A stretch of DNA of 42,660 nucleotides from NCBI GenBank assembly GCA_947626715.1, contig CANQTG010000011.1, forward strand, positions 1 through 42,660, given 5' to 3'. Position numbers and translations under genes: made by a program. This DNA is from an uncultured Lachnospiraceae bacterium. Lineage in GTDB: Bacteria > Bacillota > Clostridia > Lachnospirales > Lachnospiraceae. How positions within the stretch are numbered: position 1 is the stretch's first letter; every line of letters starts with the position of its first letter. Below the pieces are notes generated by a model that saw nothing but the letters and a program-made list of their open reading frames with translations, made no database searches and was not told where the DNA came from. Shown piece after piece: positions 23,627 to 32,909 of the stretch.

Positions 23627-25060
23627 TCAGGCGCGGATCAGCCTCTCCTCCGCATCCAGATGAAAGCCAAAATAACGCACGGCGTTCCCGTAGGAAATAT
23701 TGCGGACGAGCCGTCCGAGCGTCTCCTCATCGTCCGGGTACTCCCCGTTTTCGACCCAGCCGCCGATCAGGCTGCAGAGGATACGGCGGAAATACTCATG
23801 CCGCGTATAGGACAGAAAGCTGCGGGAATCCGTCAGCATACCTAAGAAATTCCCCAGCAGGCCCAGATTGGCCAGCGAGATCATCTGATCCGTCATTCCC
23901 TGCTTATGATCGTTGAACCACCACGCGCTCCCCTGCTGTATCTTGCCGACGGTATCCGCGTTCTGGAAGCAGCCGAGAATGCTGCCGATCGCCGCGTTGT
24001 CGTTCGGATTTAAGCTGTAAAGGATCGTCTTTGGCAGCGTATCCGTCTGCGCCAATGCGTTCAGGAAATCCGCGAGCTGCGCGGACGGCGCATAATTGTT
24101 GATACAGTCTACGCCGGTGTCCGGCCCGAGCCTGCGGTAGATCAGCTGGTTATTGTCGCGCTTCGCGCCGTAATGGAGCTGCATGACCCAGTTCTTTTCA
24201 TGATAGATCTTTCCCATCTCCAGCATAAAGGCGGTTTTGAACGCAAGCTCTTCCCTGCGGGTAACGCTGTCTCCCGCCAGTCTCTTTGCAAAGATCGCTT
24301 CGATCTCCGCTTCCCCGGCAGGCTCGTACATGACATATTCCAGCGCATGATCGGATACCGAGCAGCCGCGCGCCTCAAAATAATCGATCCTTACCTTTAA
24401 CGCCGCGACCAGATCCGCGAACGTTTGGATCGCAACGCCGCTCACCCCGCTCAGCTTTTCCAGATATTCCGTATAATCCGGCTTTTCCAGATTCATTGCC
24501 TTATCGGGCCGCCATGCGGGCAGCACCTGCACCTCGAAGCTCTTATCCGCCGCGATCTTTTCATGCCATTCCAGCGTATCCACCGGATCGTCCGTCGTAC
24601 AGATCAGCCGGACGCCGGAACGCCGGATTATATTTCTGACGCTCATGTCGTCTTTATGCAGCGCTTCATTACACAGGTTCCATACGCTTTCCGCCGTTTT
24701 GCCGTTCAGCGCGCCGTAATATCCAAAATACCTCTGCAGCTCCAGATGGCTCCAGTGGTACAGGGGATTCCCGATCGCCTTTTCCAATGTCTCCGCCCAT
24801 TTCTGGAACTTCTCGCGATCCGGCGCGTCTCCCGTGATATACTTCTCGTCGATCCCGTTCGAGCGCATCTGTCTCCATTTGTAATGATCGCCGCCCAGCC
24901 AGACCTGCGTGATCGTATCGAATTTTCGATCCTCCGCGATCTCGCGCGGATTGATATGGCAGTGGTAATCCAAGATCGGGGTCTGTTCCGCGTATCCATG
25001 ATACAGCTTCCGCGCCGTTTCCGTCTCCAGCAAAAAATCCTTGTCCATAAACGCTTTCAC
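23627..25060 (-). CDS. uxaC: Glucuronate (uronate) isomerase
   Basis: Interconverts D-glucuronate and D-fructuronate, or D-galacturonate and D-tagaturonate; first step of hexuronate catabolism. 477 residues of the amidohydrolase-like UxaC family. The metal-binding HCHINP (His33, His35) opens the barrel, and long family blocks (TITQVWLGGDHYKWR, QTFADLVAALKVRIDYF, LMLTDSRSFLSYTRHEYFRR reading as GMLTDSRSFL) are present. The start is GTG at 25060: AGGAGG is 9 bases upstream, whereas the ATG five codons later would be too far. It ends the uxuA-uxuB-uxaC run, so the glucuronate direction is likely. Confidence 0.95.
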   Translation of the reverse strand: MKAFMDKDFLLETETARKLYHGYAEQTPILDYHCHINPREIAEDRKFDTITQVWLGGDHYKWRQMRSNGIDEKYITGDAPDREKFQKWAETLEKAIGNPLYHWSHLELQRYFGYYGALNGKTAESVWNLCNEALHKDDMSVRNIIRRSGVRLICTTDDPVDTLEWHEKIAADKSFEVQVLPAWRPDKAMNLEKPDYTEYLEKLSGVSGVAIQTFADLVAALKVRIDYFEARGCSVSDHALEYVMYEPAGEAEIEAIFAKRLAGDSVTRREELAFKTAFMLEMGKIYHEKNWVMQLHYGAKRDNNQLIYRRLGPDTGVDCINNYAPSAQLADFLNALAQTDTLPKTILYSLNPNDNAAIGSILGCFQNADTVGKIQQGSAWWFNDHKQGMTDQMISLANLGLLGNFLGMLTDSRSFLSYTRHEYFRRILCSLIGGWVENGEYPDDEETLGRLVRNISYGNAVRYFGFHLDAEERLIRA

Positions 25061-25075
25061 CTAACGTTCCCTCCT

Positions 25076-26689
25076 TTAACCATAAATCTCGGCCAGCAGC
25101 GACGCGACCGCGCCCGGCCCTTCTATCAGTCTGGCAAACAGCTTCTTCACCTTTTCCCCCAGCGGCGAAGCCGTCAGATCGACGCCGAAAATATCCTCCC
25201 GCTTTAAAACGGGGTCTAACAGCGCTCCCAGATCATAGCTGCCTCCCAGACGGATATCCGCAAATATCGGCTGCAGCGTATCCAGCAGAGGGTCGGGGCT
25301 TGGCGTAAACGCTTTGCCCGTATCGTCCACGCCCATCAGATAACGCAGCCAGCCCGCAAAGACGAGCGGGATCCCTTCGAGCGTATCGAGCGAGAGCGTA
25401 TCGGACGCCATATAAGCCTTTATCGTCTCCCCGAAACGGATCGGGAGCTTTTGCGAGGTATCCGTTGCGATCCGCTGCGGCGTATCCGGCATAAACGGAT
25501 TCGGGATCCGTTTCCCCAATACTTCGTCGATAAACTGCTTCGGATCGAGGATCCCCGGATCCACGACCACCGGGAGCCCCTCCTGATAGCCGATCCGCTC
25601 TACCAGCTTTTTCAGCGCCGGGTCTTCCATTTCCTTTGAGATCAGGGTATATCCCAGCAGACAGCCGAATACCGCCAGCGTCGTATGCAGCGGGTTTAGG
25701 CATGTGCAGACCTTCATTTTCTCCACCTTATCGACCGTCTCCCTGTCCGTAAAGATCACGCCCGCTTCCTCTAGGGCGGGACGCCCGTTCGGGAACGTAT
25801 CTTCGATAACAAGGTACTGGCATTCCTCCGCGTTGACAAACGGCGCTACCCATGTATTTTTGCTTGTAACGGCCTTTTCCAGCCCTTCGATCCGATCCGC
25901 CTCCAGCAGACGCTCCACCTGCGGGTCGGGGCGCGGCGTGATCTTGTCGATCATGCTCCACGGGAAGGACAGGCGCTCCTTATCCTGAACATACGCAAGG
26001 AAGCCGTCCGGCGCTTTCTGGTTCTTTACCCAGCTCTCCGCAAACGAGACGACGGCGTGTTTCAGCTTATCGCCATTGTGGGAGCAGTTGTCCATGCTGA
26101 CCAACGCAAGCGGCAGCGCTCCGGCCAGATACCGCTCGTATACCAGCGCGCACACCTTGCCCAGATAGCTTTTCGGCCCTTCCGGCCCGTTTTCCATATC
26201 TTCCCTGACCGCCGGCAGGAGCTCTCCGGCTCCGTTTACCAGACTGTAGCCCTTTTCCGTGATCGTAAAGCTCGCCATCTGCAGCGTGGGCGCGCGGAAG
26301 ATCTCCTTTAAGCGGCCGTATTCCTTCTCGTTTTCGCTGTCTAGGATCAGGGACTCCACAATGCTCCCGATCACCGTCTTTTCGATCTCGCCGTTTCCCT
26401 TTAGGGTCGCGAGGATCCCGTAGTTGTCGTGCGGCCAATACATTTTTTCTATGATCTCATAGTCGAATCCTTCCGCTACGATCAGGCCCGTTTCGCTTTT
26501 TCCCTCTTCCATGAGCCGCTGCATCAGGTTTGCCTGAAACGCGCGGAAGATATTGCCCGCTCCAAAATGGATCCACTGTGGCCGCTGTTTCGTGTTTTCC
26601 GTCAGCTTCTCCCTGTCAAACGCAGGCACATGATAGCCCGCCGCCCGCCATGCTCCTGCTTCCAGCAGGCCCTCTTTGTTTAATCTCAT
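25076..26689 (-). CDS. uxuB: Fructuronate reductase (mannitol dehydrogenase family)
   Basis: NAD-dependent reduction of D-fructuronate to D-mannonate. 537 residues, typical of the long-chain polyol dehydrogenase family: an N-terminal Rossmann part (QWIHFGAGNIFRAFQANLMQ, with GxGxxxR) and the C-terminal all-helical part that carries the active-site Lys/Asn/His region (EECQYLVIEDTFPNGRPALE, TCLNPLHTTLAVFGCLLGY). Tagaturonate reductase (UxaB) is closely related, but the immediate upstream neighbour uxuA consumes mannonate, so UxuB is preferred. GGAGG precedes the ATG. Gaps to uxuA (18 bases) and uxaC (15 bases) indicate one operon. Confidence 0.9.
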   Translation of the reverse strand: MRLNKEGLLEAGAWRAAGYHVPAFDREKLTENTKQRPQWIHFGAGNIFRAFQANLMQRLMEEGKSETGLIVAEGFDYEIIEKMYWPHDNYGILATLKGNGEIEKTVIGSIVESLILDSENEKEYGRLKEIFRAPTLQMASFTITEKGYSLVNGAGELLPAVREDMENGPEGPKSYLGKVCALVYERYLAGALPLALVSMDNCSHNGDKLKHAVVSFAESWVKNQKAPDGFLAYVQDKERLSFPWSMIDKITPRPDPQVERLLEADRIEGLEKAVTSKNTWVAPFVNAEECQYLVIEDTFPNGRPALEEAGVIFTDRETVDKVEKMKVCTCLNPLHTTLAVFGCLLGYTLISKEMEDPALKKLVERIGYQEGLPVVVDPGILDPKQFIDEVLGKRIPNPFMPDTPQRIATDTSQKLPIRFGETIKAYMASDTLSLDTLEGIPLVFAGWLRYLMGVDDTGKAFTPSPDPLLDTLQPIFADIRLGGSYDLGALLDPVLKREDIFGVDLTASPLGEKVKKLFARLIEGPGAVASLLAEIYG

Positions 26690-26707
26690 CGTTTTTTCCT
26701 CCCCGAA

Positions 26708-27781
26708 CTATTTTCCTGCGCTGGATTTTTCGATCGCTTCCCAAAGACCGTTCAGATAAGCCGCGCCCAGCGCCCTGTCGTACAGGCCGTAGCCCGGCAT
26801 CGCGACCTCTCCCCATATCATGCGCCCGTGATCGGGGCGGATCGGCCCTGTAAAGCCGATATCATACAACGCCTTCATGATCTCGTACATATCGAAGCTG
26901 CCGTCGGACGATAGGTGCGCCGCTTCCTCAAAGTCGCCCGGATAGTTATGCTGCAGATTGCGCACATGCGCGAAGTGTATGCGCCCCTTCAGCGCCCGGA
27001 TCATTCCCGGCAGATCGTTGTCCGGGTTCGTCCCATAGGAGCCGGAGCAGAAGGTAACGCCGTTGTGCGGATTGTCCACCATCTTCATCATGCGCTGGAT
27101 ATTGGGCAGGTTCGTGATAATACGCGGCAGCCCGAACACGCTCCATGCGGGATCGTCCGGGTGGATCGCCATATTGATATCGTACCGATCGCAGACCGGC
27201 ATGATCGCTTCCAGAAAATACTTTAGATTGGCGAACAGCTTTTCTTCGTCGATATCCCGATATAGGGCGAACAGCTCCTTTGTCTTCTCCATACGTTCCG
27301 GCTCCCAGCCCGGCATGACGTAGCCGTTGGTATCCCCCGCGATGGAGGCGAACATTTTTTCCGGGTCCAGATTGTCCACGGTCTCCTGATGATACGCCAG
27401 TACGGTAGAGCCGTCGGGCCGTACCCTTGCCAGCTCCGTCCTCGTCCAGTCGAATACCGGCATAAAATTATAGCAGACCATGTGGATATCTTCCTGTCCC
27501 AGCTTTTCCAAGGTCTTAATATAGCGGTCGATATACAGATCCCGATCCGCCGCGCCCGTCTTGATCGAATCGTGGATATTCACGCTCTCGATCCCGGCGA
27601 TATGCAGGCCGCTCTTTTCCACCTCCGCCTTTCTTGCCCGGATCTCGTCAAGGCTCCATTCCTCTCCCGGCGAAGTCTCGTACAGGGTCGTGATCACGCC
27701 CTTTACGCCCGGGATCTGCCGTATCTGCTGCAGGGTAACGGAATCCGATCTGCTTCCGTACCAGCGTAATGTCATTTCCAT
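26708..27781 (-). CDS. uxuA: Mannonate dehydratase
   Basis: Dehydrates D-mannonate to KDG. 357 residues, TIM-barrel UxuA family. Family blocks seen: MTLRWYGSRSDSVTLQQIRQ at the N-terminus, AIHPDDPAWSVFGLPRI, the metal-binding CSGSYG and HFAHVRN, and IRPDHGRMIWGE near the end. AAGGAG sits ahead of the ATG and a short perfect palindrome (27799-27815) just before that. With uxuB and uxaC it forms the complete D-glucuronate to KDG route. Confidence 0.96.
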   Translation of the reverse strand: MEMTLRWYGSRSDSVTLQQIRQIPGVKGVITTLYETSPGEEWSLDEIRARKAEVEKSGLHIAGIESVNIHDSIKTGAADRDLYIDRYIKTLEKLGQEDIHMVCYNFMPVFDWTRTELARVRPDGSTVLAYHQETVDNLDPEKMFASIAGDTNGYVMPGWEPERMEKTKELFALYRDIDEEKLFANLKYFLEAIMPVCDRYDINMAIHPDDPAWSVFGLPRIITNLPNIQRMMKMVDNPHNGVTFCSGSYGTNPDNDLPGMIRALKGRIHFAHVRNLQHNYPGDFEEAAHLSSDGSFDMYEIMKALYDIGFTGPIRPDHGRMIWGEVAMPGYGLYDRALGAAYLNGLWEAIEKSSAGK

Positions 27782-27798
27782 AAACCGTCTCTCCTTCC

Positions 27799-27815
27799 TC
27801 TGGCGCTGCGCCAGA
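27799..27815 (-). other. Perfect palindrome in the kdgF-uxuA gap
   Basis: TCTGGCG-CTG-CGCCAGA: 7-base arms with a 3-base centre, followed by the uxuA ribosome site. It could be an mRNA hairpin setting uxuA translation or stability, or a DNA operator. No T run follows, so it is not a terminator. Confidence 0.55.
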
Positions 27816-27850
27816 AACCTGATTCTTTTACAGCCCTCTTCCGGCTCTTA

Positions 27851-28198
27851 TTAAGCGTCTATAAAATCCTCCCGCATCGGCGAGAAGATATCTAACAGGA
27901 TTCCTTCCTTCAGGCATACGCAGCCGTGCTCGATCCCGTCCTTTTTGAGCATACTGTCCCCCGGATTTACGATCTTTTTTTCTCCGTTGATCGTAAATTC
28001 AAACTGCCCGCTCACCACGTAGGTGATCTGCGTATGCGGGTGATGGTGCAGAGCGCCGACCGCATCCTTGCTGAAATGGTTCTCTACGACCATCAGCTCG
28101 TCCGTATAGGCCAGTATCTTGCGCACCACGCCTTCCCCGCCGCTCTCGCCCTCAATCTCCTCATTGTAGTTCCATATCCTGTTTTTTTCGGTTTTCAT
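27851..28198 (-). CDS. kdgF: KdgF-like cupin, unsaturated uronate ring-opening
   Basis: KdgF promotes conversion of the 4,5-unsaturated uronate monomer, product of pectin, alginate or glycosaminoglycan lysis, to its linear keto form. 115 residues, one cupin fold. Metal-site residues are visible: HHHPHTQ at 51-57 (His51, His53, Gln57 in place of the usual Glu) and His91 in EHGC. The Gln substitution and the ending LLDIFSPMREDF are typical of KdgF rather than generic cupins. It overlaps the MFS gene by 38 bases, with GGAGGG before its ATG, and precedes uxuA. The uronate context strongly supports the assignment. Confidence 0.85.
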   Translation of the reverse strand: MKTEKNRIWNYNEEIEGESGGEGVVRKILAYTDELMVVENHFSKDAVGALHHHPHTQITYVVSGQFEFTINGEKKIVNPGDSMLKKDGIEHGCVCLKEGILLDIFSPMREDFIDA

Positions 28199-29381
28199 TC
28201 CCTTTCCCTCCTGTTTTTTTGATATATAGATTTAACGCTGCGATCAGCAGCAGATCGATCAGCACCACGACGACTACCGAGCTCATTCCATAGGCGATCC
28301 CCGCGCTTTCCGCGATCCTTCCGATGATCGACGGCATCAGGATAGAGCCCAGACTCGCCAGCGTTAAGATAAAGCTCCAAGCCATCGTATATTTTTGGAT
28401 CAGGGTCCCGCAGAAGGACACCGTAGTCGGATAGATCCCCGCCATACTGTAGCCGAAGCCCATAATGCCTAACACGATCATCACCGTGCTCCTGCTAAAG
28501 AGCAGCCAGAAAAAGAAAAATACAAAACCGCCTCCCATGCCAAGCAGCAGCTTTTCCTTAGGCAGGCGCGCCGACGCCCATGCCGTCGTCAAACGTCCGG
28601 CCAGCATCATGAGCCAGAGCACGCTCGCCATAAGCTGGGAGAGGGAAGCGCTCAAAAGGCCCGTATCCACAAAATACGTGATCATCCAGCCGATCACGCC
28701 CTGCTCCGCGCACAGATAAAAGAACAGCGTAAGGGTGCAGAAATAAAACAGCGGTTCTCTCAAAAACCCGCCGCCGCGCGCTCCCGTTTCCGCCCCTTCC
28801 TTCTTTCCCTTCCCGGGCTCCTGCGGGATCAGGAAATATAGGATCCAGCTCAAAACGCCCATTCCGGCCATAAAATAGCAGGCGCAGATCCAGCCCGACG
28901 CATTCCCCTTCGTAAGCAGCGTCAAAAGGATCGGAAAGAGAAACGCCCCGATCGAGAACATCGCGTGAAGGCCGTTTAAAAATCCCGCCCGTCCCGGCGC
29001 TAGATTGTTGACCGTATAATTCCCAAAATTGCTCAATGCGCCCCTCGCTAGGCCCGTCATGAAAAACGCCGCCGCCACATACAGATCTCCCGGCCCGAAA
29101 ACGATCAGCAGATACGACAGGCCGTAGAACGCGTTAAAGAGCAGAATGCTCTTTTTCGGCCCGATCGCGGCCGTCAGAGCGCCCGCGGCAAAGCCTGAGA
29201 TCAGATTTCCCACCGAATGGAGGCTGACGATCATACCGGCGAACGCATAGTTAAGCCCTCTCGCCTCCCGTATAAACGGCAGAAGGGAACCGATCGACAG
29301 CGCCAGAAACCCGTTTAACATAAAGGTCAGATAGGTAAGGCACAGTTGCTTTTTCTCTTTTCCGGTCTTCAAACAGCTCAT
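28161..29381 (-). CDS. MFS transporter, probable uronate or oligosaccharide permease
   Basis: 406 residues, about twelve membrane helices in two halves joined by a basic loop (about 190-210; EPGKGKKEGAETGARGG). The MFS loop 2-3 motif is degenerate (GFAAGALTAAIGPKKSILL). Overall similarity is to sugar/H+ symporters of the FucP-like group, but the substrate is not readable. It sits between the DctP-like sensor gene and kdgF, and overlaps kdgF by 38 bases, so an unsaturated uronate or glucuronate is the likely cargo. Together with the TRAP system there are two importers in one locus. Confidence 0.82.
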   Translation of the reverse strand: MSCLKTGKEKKQLCLTYLTFMLNGFLALSIGSLLPFIREARGLNYAFAGMIVSLHSVGNLISGFAAGALTAAIGPKKSILLFNAFYGLSYLLIVFGPGDLYVAAAFFMTGLARGALSNFGNYTVNNLAPGRAGFLNGLHAMFSIGAFLFPILLTLLTKGNASGWICACYFMAGMGVLSWILYFLIPQEPGKGKKEGAETGARGGGFLREPLFYFCTLTLFFYLCAEQGVIGWMITYFVDTGLLSASLSQLMASVLWLMMLAGRLTTAWASARLPKEKLLLGMGGGFVFFFFWLLFSRSTVMIVLGIMGFGYSMAGIYPTTVSFCGTLIQKYTMAWSFILTLASLGSILMPSIIGRIAESAGIAYGMSSVVVVVLIDLLLIAALNLYIKKTGGKGNENRKKQDMELQ

Positions 29382-29406
29382 CTTTTTTCGGCTCCTTTTT
29401 TCTCTT

Positions 29407-30432
29407 TTATTTTGTCGTCTCCCGTATCCGCTCTATGATCTCTTCATATCCGCTGCAGTATTTCTCATAGACCGGCAGGGCCGCTTCTTGAAATTTCTTT
29501 TTTTCTTCCTCCGTCAGGAAGATTTCCTGCACCTGATTTTCCAGCGCCGTCTTTTTCGCCTGTTCCTCGTACTTTGTCCACAGCTCCCGCTCATACCGCG
29601 CCGATTCTACCGCGCATTCCCGCAGGATCCTCTTGTCGTCGTCGGAAAGCTGTTCCCACGTATGCCGCGCGCAGACCTGTATCTCGGGAATGCGGATATG
29701 CTCGTCTATCGTATAATATCTCGCCACCTCGTAGTGCTGCATCGCCACATAGGACGACCAGTTGTTCTCCGCGCCGTCCACCTGTCCGCGTTCCAGCGCC
29801 GCATAGACCTGATCGTAAGGGATCTGTATCGGCACGGCTCCCAACGCCCGGATCAGATCGGACATCATGTCGGACTCCTGCACGCGGATACGCAGCCCCC
29901 GCATATCCTCCAATTTCCTCACCGGAGCCGCAGACAGATAAAAATTCCTCGCGCCCGCGTCATACCACGACAGTCCGATCAGGTCGCAGCGCGCCGGATA
30001 GCTTAGAAAGCGGTCGCCGATCTCCCCGTCCAACACCTGCCACATATGCGTCGAATCCCGGTAGAGATACGGCATTTGCAAAACGCTCATTTCCGGCACG
30101 TACTCTACGAGCTGCGCGATGGAAAGCCTCGCGAAGTCGATCCCGCCGTACTGCATCTGCCGTATGACCTCGCTTTCCGACCCCATGACGCTTTCCGGCC
30201 GCACTAGGATACGGATACGCCCCTGCGTCCTCTCCTCCACCAGCTCCGCAAACCGCTCTCCGCCGAGCGTCGTAGGATAGTCCGCCGTCTGATTCTCCGC
30301 ATAGGAAAAGATATACTCCGGCTGCCTCTCTCTCGGCCTGCCGTGCAGACACAGCGCGCCGCCTAATAAGACCGCGGCCCCCGCGCAGATAAAGAGCCAA
30401 ATTTTCTTTTTGCCCCGATGTCCCCGTTCCAT
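29407..30432 (-). CDS. Membrane-anchored DctP-like solute-binding protein, probable co-sensor
   Basis: 341 residues. An N-terminal basic stretch and hydrophobic helix (about 11-28) with no convincing lipobox suggest an uncleaved anchor. The rest is a TRAP-type DctP domain (38-341): the carboxylate-binding Arg183 in LRIRVQES, then GAVPIQIPYDQVYAALERGQVDGAENN. No DctQ/DctM genes adjoin it; instead it lies 30 bases after a YesN-type regulator and its kinase. In Bacillus, the DctP-like DctB acts as co-sensor with DctS, so a sensory role is inferred. A second, true transport DctP lies at 35.3 kb. Confidence 0.82.
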   Translation of the reverse strand: MERGHRGKKKIWLFICAGAAVLLGGALCLHGRPRERQPEYIFSYAENQTADYPTTLGGERFAELVEERTQGRIRILVRPESVMGSESEVIRQMQYGGIDFARLSIAQLVEYVPEMSVLQMPYLYRDSTHMWQVLDGEIGDRFLSYPARCDLIGLSWYDAGARNFYLSAAPVRKLEDMRGLRIRVQESDMMSDLIRALGAVPIQIPYDQVYAALERGQVDGAENNWSSYVAMQHYEVARYYTIDEHIRIPEIQVCARHTWEQLSDDDKRILRECAVESARYERELWTKYEEQAKKTALENQVQEIFLTEEEKKKFQEAALPVYEKYCSGYEEIIERIRETTK

Positions 30433-30462
30433 ATCCGTCTCTTATCGTCCCTGCTTTTACCC

Positions 30463-31308
30463 TTAGACCGCCGCCGCCCTGCTCCGGTATTCGCTCGGCG
30501 TCAGCCCTGTCAGACGCTTGAATACCTTAGTAAAATAATTGGAATCCCGGTATCCCACCCTCACGCTGACGTCCTTGACGTTGACCGTGATATCCGCCAG
30601 CAGCACTTTCGCCTGCTCTACCCGAAATTCGGACAGATACATGATAAAATTCTTATCAAAATTCTGCTTAAAGAAGCGGCAGAAATAAGCGTCGGAATAG
30701 TTGAGCGCGCCCGCTACGTCCTGAAGGCAGATATCCTCCATATAATGCAGGCGGACATAATCCCGCACCTGCTGCGCCAGAAGCTGGCTCTTTAGGTTTT
30801 CCTGTCCTTCCGCCGCGCCGTCTGGTATGACAGGCGCTTCCTTCGCCTCGCTGCCCGCCGCGCCGTGGGCCTTCTTTGATACCCCGGGCGTCGTTTCGCT
30901 GTCCGCATGTCCGCCGCTTCCTACCTCCGCGATATGTACGGCTTCCTCCACGACCGCGATCAGCTCCTCCTTACTGCCCGGTTTTAACAGATAATCTAGC
31001 GCCCGCACCCTGAGCGCCCGTTTTGCAAAATCAAATTCGTCGTACGCCGTCAGAAAGATGATACTGCATACCGTATCCTCCCTGCGGATCGCCTCTGCCG
31101 CCTCCAGACCATTGATCCCCGGCATGGAGATATCCAATATGGCGATCTGGCATTTTTCCCGCAGAAAGACCTCGACCGCCTCGCGGCCGTTCTGCGCCTG
31201 CCAGATCTGCAGCGAATCTCCAAAATGCTGCCGCAGCGTTTTATCGACGACCATTCTCTCGATCGGTTCGTCGTCCGCGACCAAAATACGGTATCTGTTA
31301 TCTTCCAA
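30463..31308 (-). CDS. YesN-type response regulator (receiver + AraC)
   Basis: About 281 residues: receiver domain with acidic DDE near the N-terminus, phospho-acceptor Asp in ILDISMPG and Lys in LLKPGS, a low-complexity Ala/Gly/Glu linker, and a C-terminal AraC-type double helix-turn-helix (DICLQDVAGALNYSDAYFCRFFKQ, then VKDVSVRVGYRDSNYFTKVFK, ending GLTPSEYR). I prefer the TTG at 31308: AAGGAG lies 6 bases upstream, and nothing resembles a ribosome site before the ATG at 31326 six codons earlier. Either way it overlaps the kinase end. It probably activates the uronate operons. Confidence 0.88.
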   Translation of the reverse strand: MEDNRYRILVADDEPIERMVVDKTLRQHFGDSLQIWQAQNGREAVEVFLREKCQIAILDISMPGINGLEAAEAIRREDTVCSIIFLTAYDEFDFAKRALRVRALDYLLKPGSKEELIAVVEEAVHIAEVGSGGHADSETTPGVSKKAHGAAGSEAKEAPVIPDGAAEGQENLKSQLLAQQVRDYVRLHYMEDICLQDVAGALNYSDAYFCRFFKQNFDKNFIMYLSEFRVEQAKVLLADITVNVKDVSVRVGYRDSNYFTKVFKRLTGLTPSEYRSRAAAV

Positions 31309-32797
31309 CTTCTTCTCCTTTTTCATCCGGCAGCCGGATACGGATCGCCGTGCCGCGTCCCCGCCTGCTGTATACCCGCAGGCTCCCCGCGGGATACATG
31401 GCGTGGATACGCCTGTAAATATTGGACAATCCGATATTCGTCCGGTTCCCGTCCTCTTCCTGAAGCTGCCTGCGCAGCGTCCGCAGCCGCTCTTCGTCCA
31501 TGCCCAGCCCGTCGTCCGCAACGTCGATACAGAGCATACCGCCCCGCTCCATGATACGGATCCGGATATCGCCCCCCTCTTCTTTGGGCGCAAGCCCGTG
31601 AATGATCGCGTTTTCGATCAGGGGCTGGAACGTAAAGGTCGGTATCATCATAAGCTCCGCGTCGATACGGCAGTCGATCTCACAGCGGATACGTCCGCCG
31701 AAACGCATTTCCTGAAGGAACATATAGTCCTTTATGACCTTCAGCTCCCGCGCCAGCGTCACCTTTTCCCCCGGCGTCTTTAAGTTATAGCGGAACAGCA
31801 CGCTCAAAGCCTGTATCATCGCTTCCGTCGTCTGCGCGTTTTCCAGATTGGCCATACCGCCTATCACGTTCAGCGTATTGAAGAGAAAATGCGGATTGAT
31901 CTGGCTCTTTAAAAGCTCCAGCTCCATCGCGTCCAAACGGGCCGCGATCCGCAGACGCTCTAACTCCTCCGCGTGGTAAAGATCCAGCGCCTTGCGCCTT
32001 TCCTCCAATGCCATGATATATTCGCCCGTCGCGTACTTCATCTTATTAAACGCGTGTACGAGATCGCCCAGCTCATCCTCGCTCTGCATTTTCACGTCTT
32101 CGATATAAAAATCATTTTCCGTGATCCTGCGGGAAGCCTCCGCCAGCTCCATGACAGGCTCCACGATCGTCCGGCTCATCACGCCCGAAAGCTTCAGGAT
32201 ACTGACAAAGAAGATCATCTCCGCCAAAATAACGAGCAGCGGCACGAGAATGATCGTCCGCACCCGTTCCGAATACAGCCTTACACTGTGCTCCAGCGTA
32301 TCCTGCATCAGCAGCTCGGCGTAGCTTTGCAGATATTTCTGCATATCGTACACCTCGTACAGCCTGCCGATATAGTCCGCCGCTTCGCTCTGCTCATACA
32401 GCACGCGGTCCCGCCTCTCGCAGTATACCTCGTACAGATTGCGGATCGACCACGTCCGCGCATAGCGCTCCTCCCCGATACTCCTATAATCGGAAGGGAG
32501 CTGCCCGATGAGCCGTTTCGTCTGCAGCGCCGCCTCTTTCAGCTTTTCATACAGTCCCGCGTCTCTCGTCCTGATATACTGTTCAAACAGATCCGTTTCG
32601 CTTTCCACGCTGCGCACGATATCGCTCGTCAGCGAATTATTTTTCAGGATCACGGAAAAATCCAGCAAAGAGGCTTTGATACTCCACACCGCCAGCACAA
32701 TGGACAAAACAATGATACAGAGCACGGCGTTCGTAAACAACGCGATCTTCTTTTTGATCTTTAAGGAACGCCAGATATCTGCCAGACGCCGTTTCAT
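31298..32797 (-). CDS. YesM-type sensor histidine kinase
   Basis: 499 residues. Membrane helices at about 20-39 and 181-202 enclose a helical extracytoplasmic domain of 140 residues; then HAMP (203-257), the His_kinase motif LKSQINPHFLFNTLN with His303, and HATPase with QPLIENAIIHGL and GIGLSNIYRRI. This is the LytS/YesM class, which often responds to sugars via binding proteins. It overlaps the AraC-type regulator and is followed by the DctP-like gene, making a likely three-gene sensory unit. The modest sensor domain fits sensing through a partner. Confidence 0.9.
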   Translation of the reverse strand: MKRRLADIWRSLKIKKKIALFTNAVLCIIVLSIVLAVWSIKASLLDFSVILKNNSLTSDIVRSVESETDLFEQYIRTRDAGLYEKLKEAALQTKRLIGQLPSDYRSIGEERYARTWSIRNLYEVYCERRDRVLYEQSEAADYIGRLYEVYDMQKYLQSYAELLMQDTLEHSVRLYSERVRTIILVPLLVILAEMIFFVSILKLSGVMSRTIVEPVMELAEASRRITENDFYIEDVKMQSEDELGDLVHAFNKMKYATGEYIMALEERRKALDLYHAEELERLRIAARLDAMELELLKSQINPHFLFNTLNVIGGMANLENAQTTEAMIQALSVLFRYNLKTPGEKVTLARELKVIKDYMFLQEMRFGGRIRCEIDCRIDAELMMIPTFTFQPLIENAIIHGLAPKEEGGDIRIRIMERGGMLCIDVADDGLGMDEERLRTLRRQLQEEDGNRTNIGLSNIYRRIHAMYPAGSLRVYSRRGRGTAIRIRLPDEKGEEVGR

Positions 32798-32834
32798 CCT
32801 ATTTCCCTTTCATCTTTCCTCTTGGCGTTTCTCG

Positions 32835-32869
32835 TTTAAAACAACGGGCAGCCGCGCCGCGGACTGCCC
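32835..32869 (-). terminator. Terminator after the TRAP operon
   Basis: GGGCAG (32869-32864) pairs with CTGCCC (32851-32846), with an internal CCGC/GCGG stem, followed on the minus strand by GTTGTTTT. It separates dctPQM and its trailing small gene from the kinase gene. Confidence 0.75.
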
Positions 32870-32909
32870 ATATCTTTTCTTTCCGATCCTTATTGCGAAA
32901 GGCGCGGGA

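Noticed and set aside
31309-31593. Upstream extension of the AraC-type regulator reading frame
   Set aside because: It overlaps the kinase catalytic domain in another frame, has no ribosome site and no family resemblance; the real start is at 31308 or 31326.
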